A stretch of DNA of 6,127 nt, from assembly GCA_005809115.1 (NCBI GenBank), contig SYLK01000634.1:1-6127 (forward strand), given 5' to 3'. The stretch comes from Planctomyces sp. Its GTDB lineage: Bacteria; Planctomycetota; Planctomycetia; Planctomycetales; Planctomycetaceae. A program made the translations under genes and the position numbers. Under the pieces are notes generated by a model. That model saw nothing but the letters and a program-made list of their open reading frames with translations, was not told the DNA's origin and did no database searches. This document shows positions 5,488 through 6,127 of this stretch, piece after piece (the stretch's first letter is position 1; every line of letters begins with the position of its first letter).

Positions 5488-5510
5488 CAGCGTGACCCGG
5501 GGCGACGCTG
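5488..5510. repeat. Hairpin, 6-bp perfect stem
   Basis: CAGCGT (5488-5493) pairs with ACGCTG (5505-5510) around an 11-nt loop. Second of four hairpins in the gap. Confidence 0.4.
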
Positions 5511-5521
5511 TGCGGGTTGCG

Positions 5522-5539
5522 CCGGGTTGCCTTGCCCGG
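5522..5539. repeat. Hairpin, 5-bp perfect stem
   Basis: CCGGG (5522-5526) pairs with CCCGG (5535-5539) around an 8-nt loop. Third hairpin of the series. Confidence 0.35.
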
Positions 5540-5562
5540 GGATGTGTTGTGGATGTCTTTCA

Positions 5563-5583
5563 GGGCGATCCGCAGGATCGCCC
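5563..5583. repeat. Perfect 9-bp stem-loop with 3-nt loop upstream of NAD+ synthetase
   Basis: GGGCGATCC (5563-5571) and its exact reverse complement GGATCGCCC (5575-5583) flank GCA. This is the most stable-looking hairpin in the window. It is 145 nt upstream of the next ATG, with no T-run after it on either strand, so a leader structure, REP-like element or operator is possible. Confidence 0.55.
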
Positions 5584-5676
5584 GCTGACGCTTCACCGAC
5601 CGAGGCCGAGCTGATGCCTGATGGCCAGCGGCGGCACGACTCAGTAGAATCCACGTCAGGGGAAAGCCGGTCTCTG

Positions 5677-5688
5677 CCGATCGATCGG
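5677..5688. repeat. 12-bp palindrome near the NAD+ synthetase start
   Basis: CCGATCGATCGG reads the same on both strands. It lies 40 bp upstream of the ATG, a sensible operator position, but such short palindromes also arise by chance. Confidence 0.35.
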
Positions 5689-5714
5689 AATCTCGATTGT
5701 CTTATCCGACTGTC

Positions 5715-5721
5715 GGTGAGG
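5715..5721 (+). promoter_or_regulatory. Ribosome binding site of NAD+ synthetase
   Basis: GGTGAGG, 7 nt before the ATG at 5729: good match and spacing, which fixes this start. Confidence 0.75.
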
Positions 5722-5728
5722 TTTGCTG

Positions 5729-6127
5729 ATGAAACGTATCCGCCTTGGCGCAGCGGTCCTGAACCAGACCCCCATGGACTGGACGAACAACACGAGGAAC
5801 ATCGTGGACGCCATCCGGCGGGCGCGTCAGCAGGACGTGAACATTCTGTGTCTGCCCGAACTGTGTATCACGGGTTACGGCTGTGAAGATATGTTCGTGT
5901 CACCGCACGTGTGGCGAACTGCGTGGCAGGTGCTGCGGGAAATTGTGCCCGAGACATCCGGGATGCTGGTCTCGCTGGGACTCCCGCTGTACGTCACGAA
6001 TGGCGTCTACAACGTGGCCTGTGTGGCAGTGGACGGCACGATTGCCGGATTTGTCGCCAAGCAGCATCTCGCGGGAGACGGTCTGCATTATGAGCCGCGC
6101 TGGTTTCGTGCCTGGCCGGCGGAAACC
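5729..6127 (+). CDS. nadE: Glutamine-dependent NAD+ synthetase, N-terminal amidase domain (cut by window edge)
   Basis: Makes NAD+ from nicotinic acid adenine dinucleotide, ATP and glutamine in the cytoplasm, the last step of NAD+ synthesis. Only the first 133 codons are present, all within the nitrilase-type glutaminase domain that releases ammonia for the C-terminal synthetase domain. Seen: LGAAVLNQTPMDWTNNTRNI (6-25); catalytic Glu44 in CLPELCITGYGCEDMF (41-56), a hallmark of this enzyme; and catalytic Lys111 in AKQHLAGDG followed by YEPRWF (121-126). The catalytic Cys and the whole synthetase domain lie beyond the window. The reading frame is intact with no stop to the edge. The GYGCEDMF and KQHLAGDG-YEPRWF motifs favour NadE over a free-standing carbon-nitrogen hydrolase. 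A hairpin-rich gap separates it from the regulator. Confidence 0.92.
   Translation, partial: MKRIRLGAAVLNQTPMDWTNNTRNIVDAIRRARQQDVNILCLPELCITGYGCEDMFVSPHVWRTAWQVLREIVPETSGMLVSLGLPLYVTNGVYNVACVAVDGTIAGFVAKQHLAGDGLHYEPRWFRAWPAET

Larger units (their letters stand above)
5405..5728. other. 324-bp gap between regulator and NAD+ synthetase genes
   Basis: No gene supported. Contents: a likely terminator hairpin (5439-5463), three further hairpins (5488-5510, 5522-5539, 5563-5583), a 12-bp palindrome CCGATCGATCGG (5677-5688) and the NAD+ synthetase ribosome binding site (5715-5721). The NAD+ synthetase promoter probably lies between 5584 and 5714, but no clear boxes are seen. Confidence 0.5.

Noticed and set aside
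5405..5728. A known NAD+ riboswitch upstream of nadE
   Set aside because: The hairpins are suggestive, but I cannot match them to any known NAD+-binding RNA class from sequence alone.
5227..5886. 219-codon plus-strand frame bridging regulator and NAD+ synthetase
   Set aside because: It overlaps two well-supported genes in another frame and has low-complexity Arg/Gly/Pro content.

Overview
The window looks like bacterial chromosomal DNA of moderately high GC, most likely from a planctomycete. This is an inference from the gene set: a secreted DUF4380-like protein, an HpcH/HpaI aldolase of a type I associate with planctomycetes, an unusual FtsH N-terminus, and long structured gaps between genes. 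I cannot run a search to confirm it. Six protein-coding genes are supported, and two of them run off the window edges. I see no tRNA, rRNA, CRISPR array or transposase.

Layout. On the minus strand, right to left: a secreted beta-sandwich (mutarotase-like) protein at 3930-2914; an alpha/alpha-toroid protein at 2775-1762; an HpcH/HpaI-family aldolase at 1495-695; and the N-terminal 122 residues of an FtsH membrane protease at 368-1, cut by the left edge. On the plus strand: a LuxR/NarL-type regulator whose receiver domain lacks the phosphoacceptor Asp (4706-5404), then the N-terminal amidase half of glutamine-dependent NAD+ synthetase (5729-6127, cut by the right edge).

How the genes may work together. 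The secreted protein and the toroid protein are neighbours on one strand, 138 bp apart. Both folds are common among sugar-handling enzymes, and an aldolase for sugar-acid breakdown follows 266 bp further on. A small carbohydrate-utilisation group is possible, but the gaps contain hairpins and the three need not share one transcript. The regulator is divergent to this group across a 775-bp gap and could control either side. FtsH and NAD+ synthetase are housekeeping genes.

Non-coding DNA. Four gaps of more than 250 bp (369-694, 1496-1761, 3931-4705, 5405-5728) carry most of the unexplained signal: perfect inverted repeats, two different 8-bp direct repeats that both have a 16-bp period in the divergent gap, and four hairpins between the regulator and the NAD+ synthetase gene. 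None has a clear run of T residues, so their roles as terminators, operators or leader structures are inferred. I did not find a clearly new multi-gene system. The best leads are the divergent gap with its pseudo-receiver regulator and the secreted/toroid pair.
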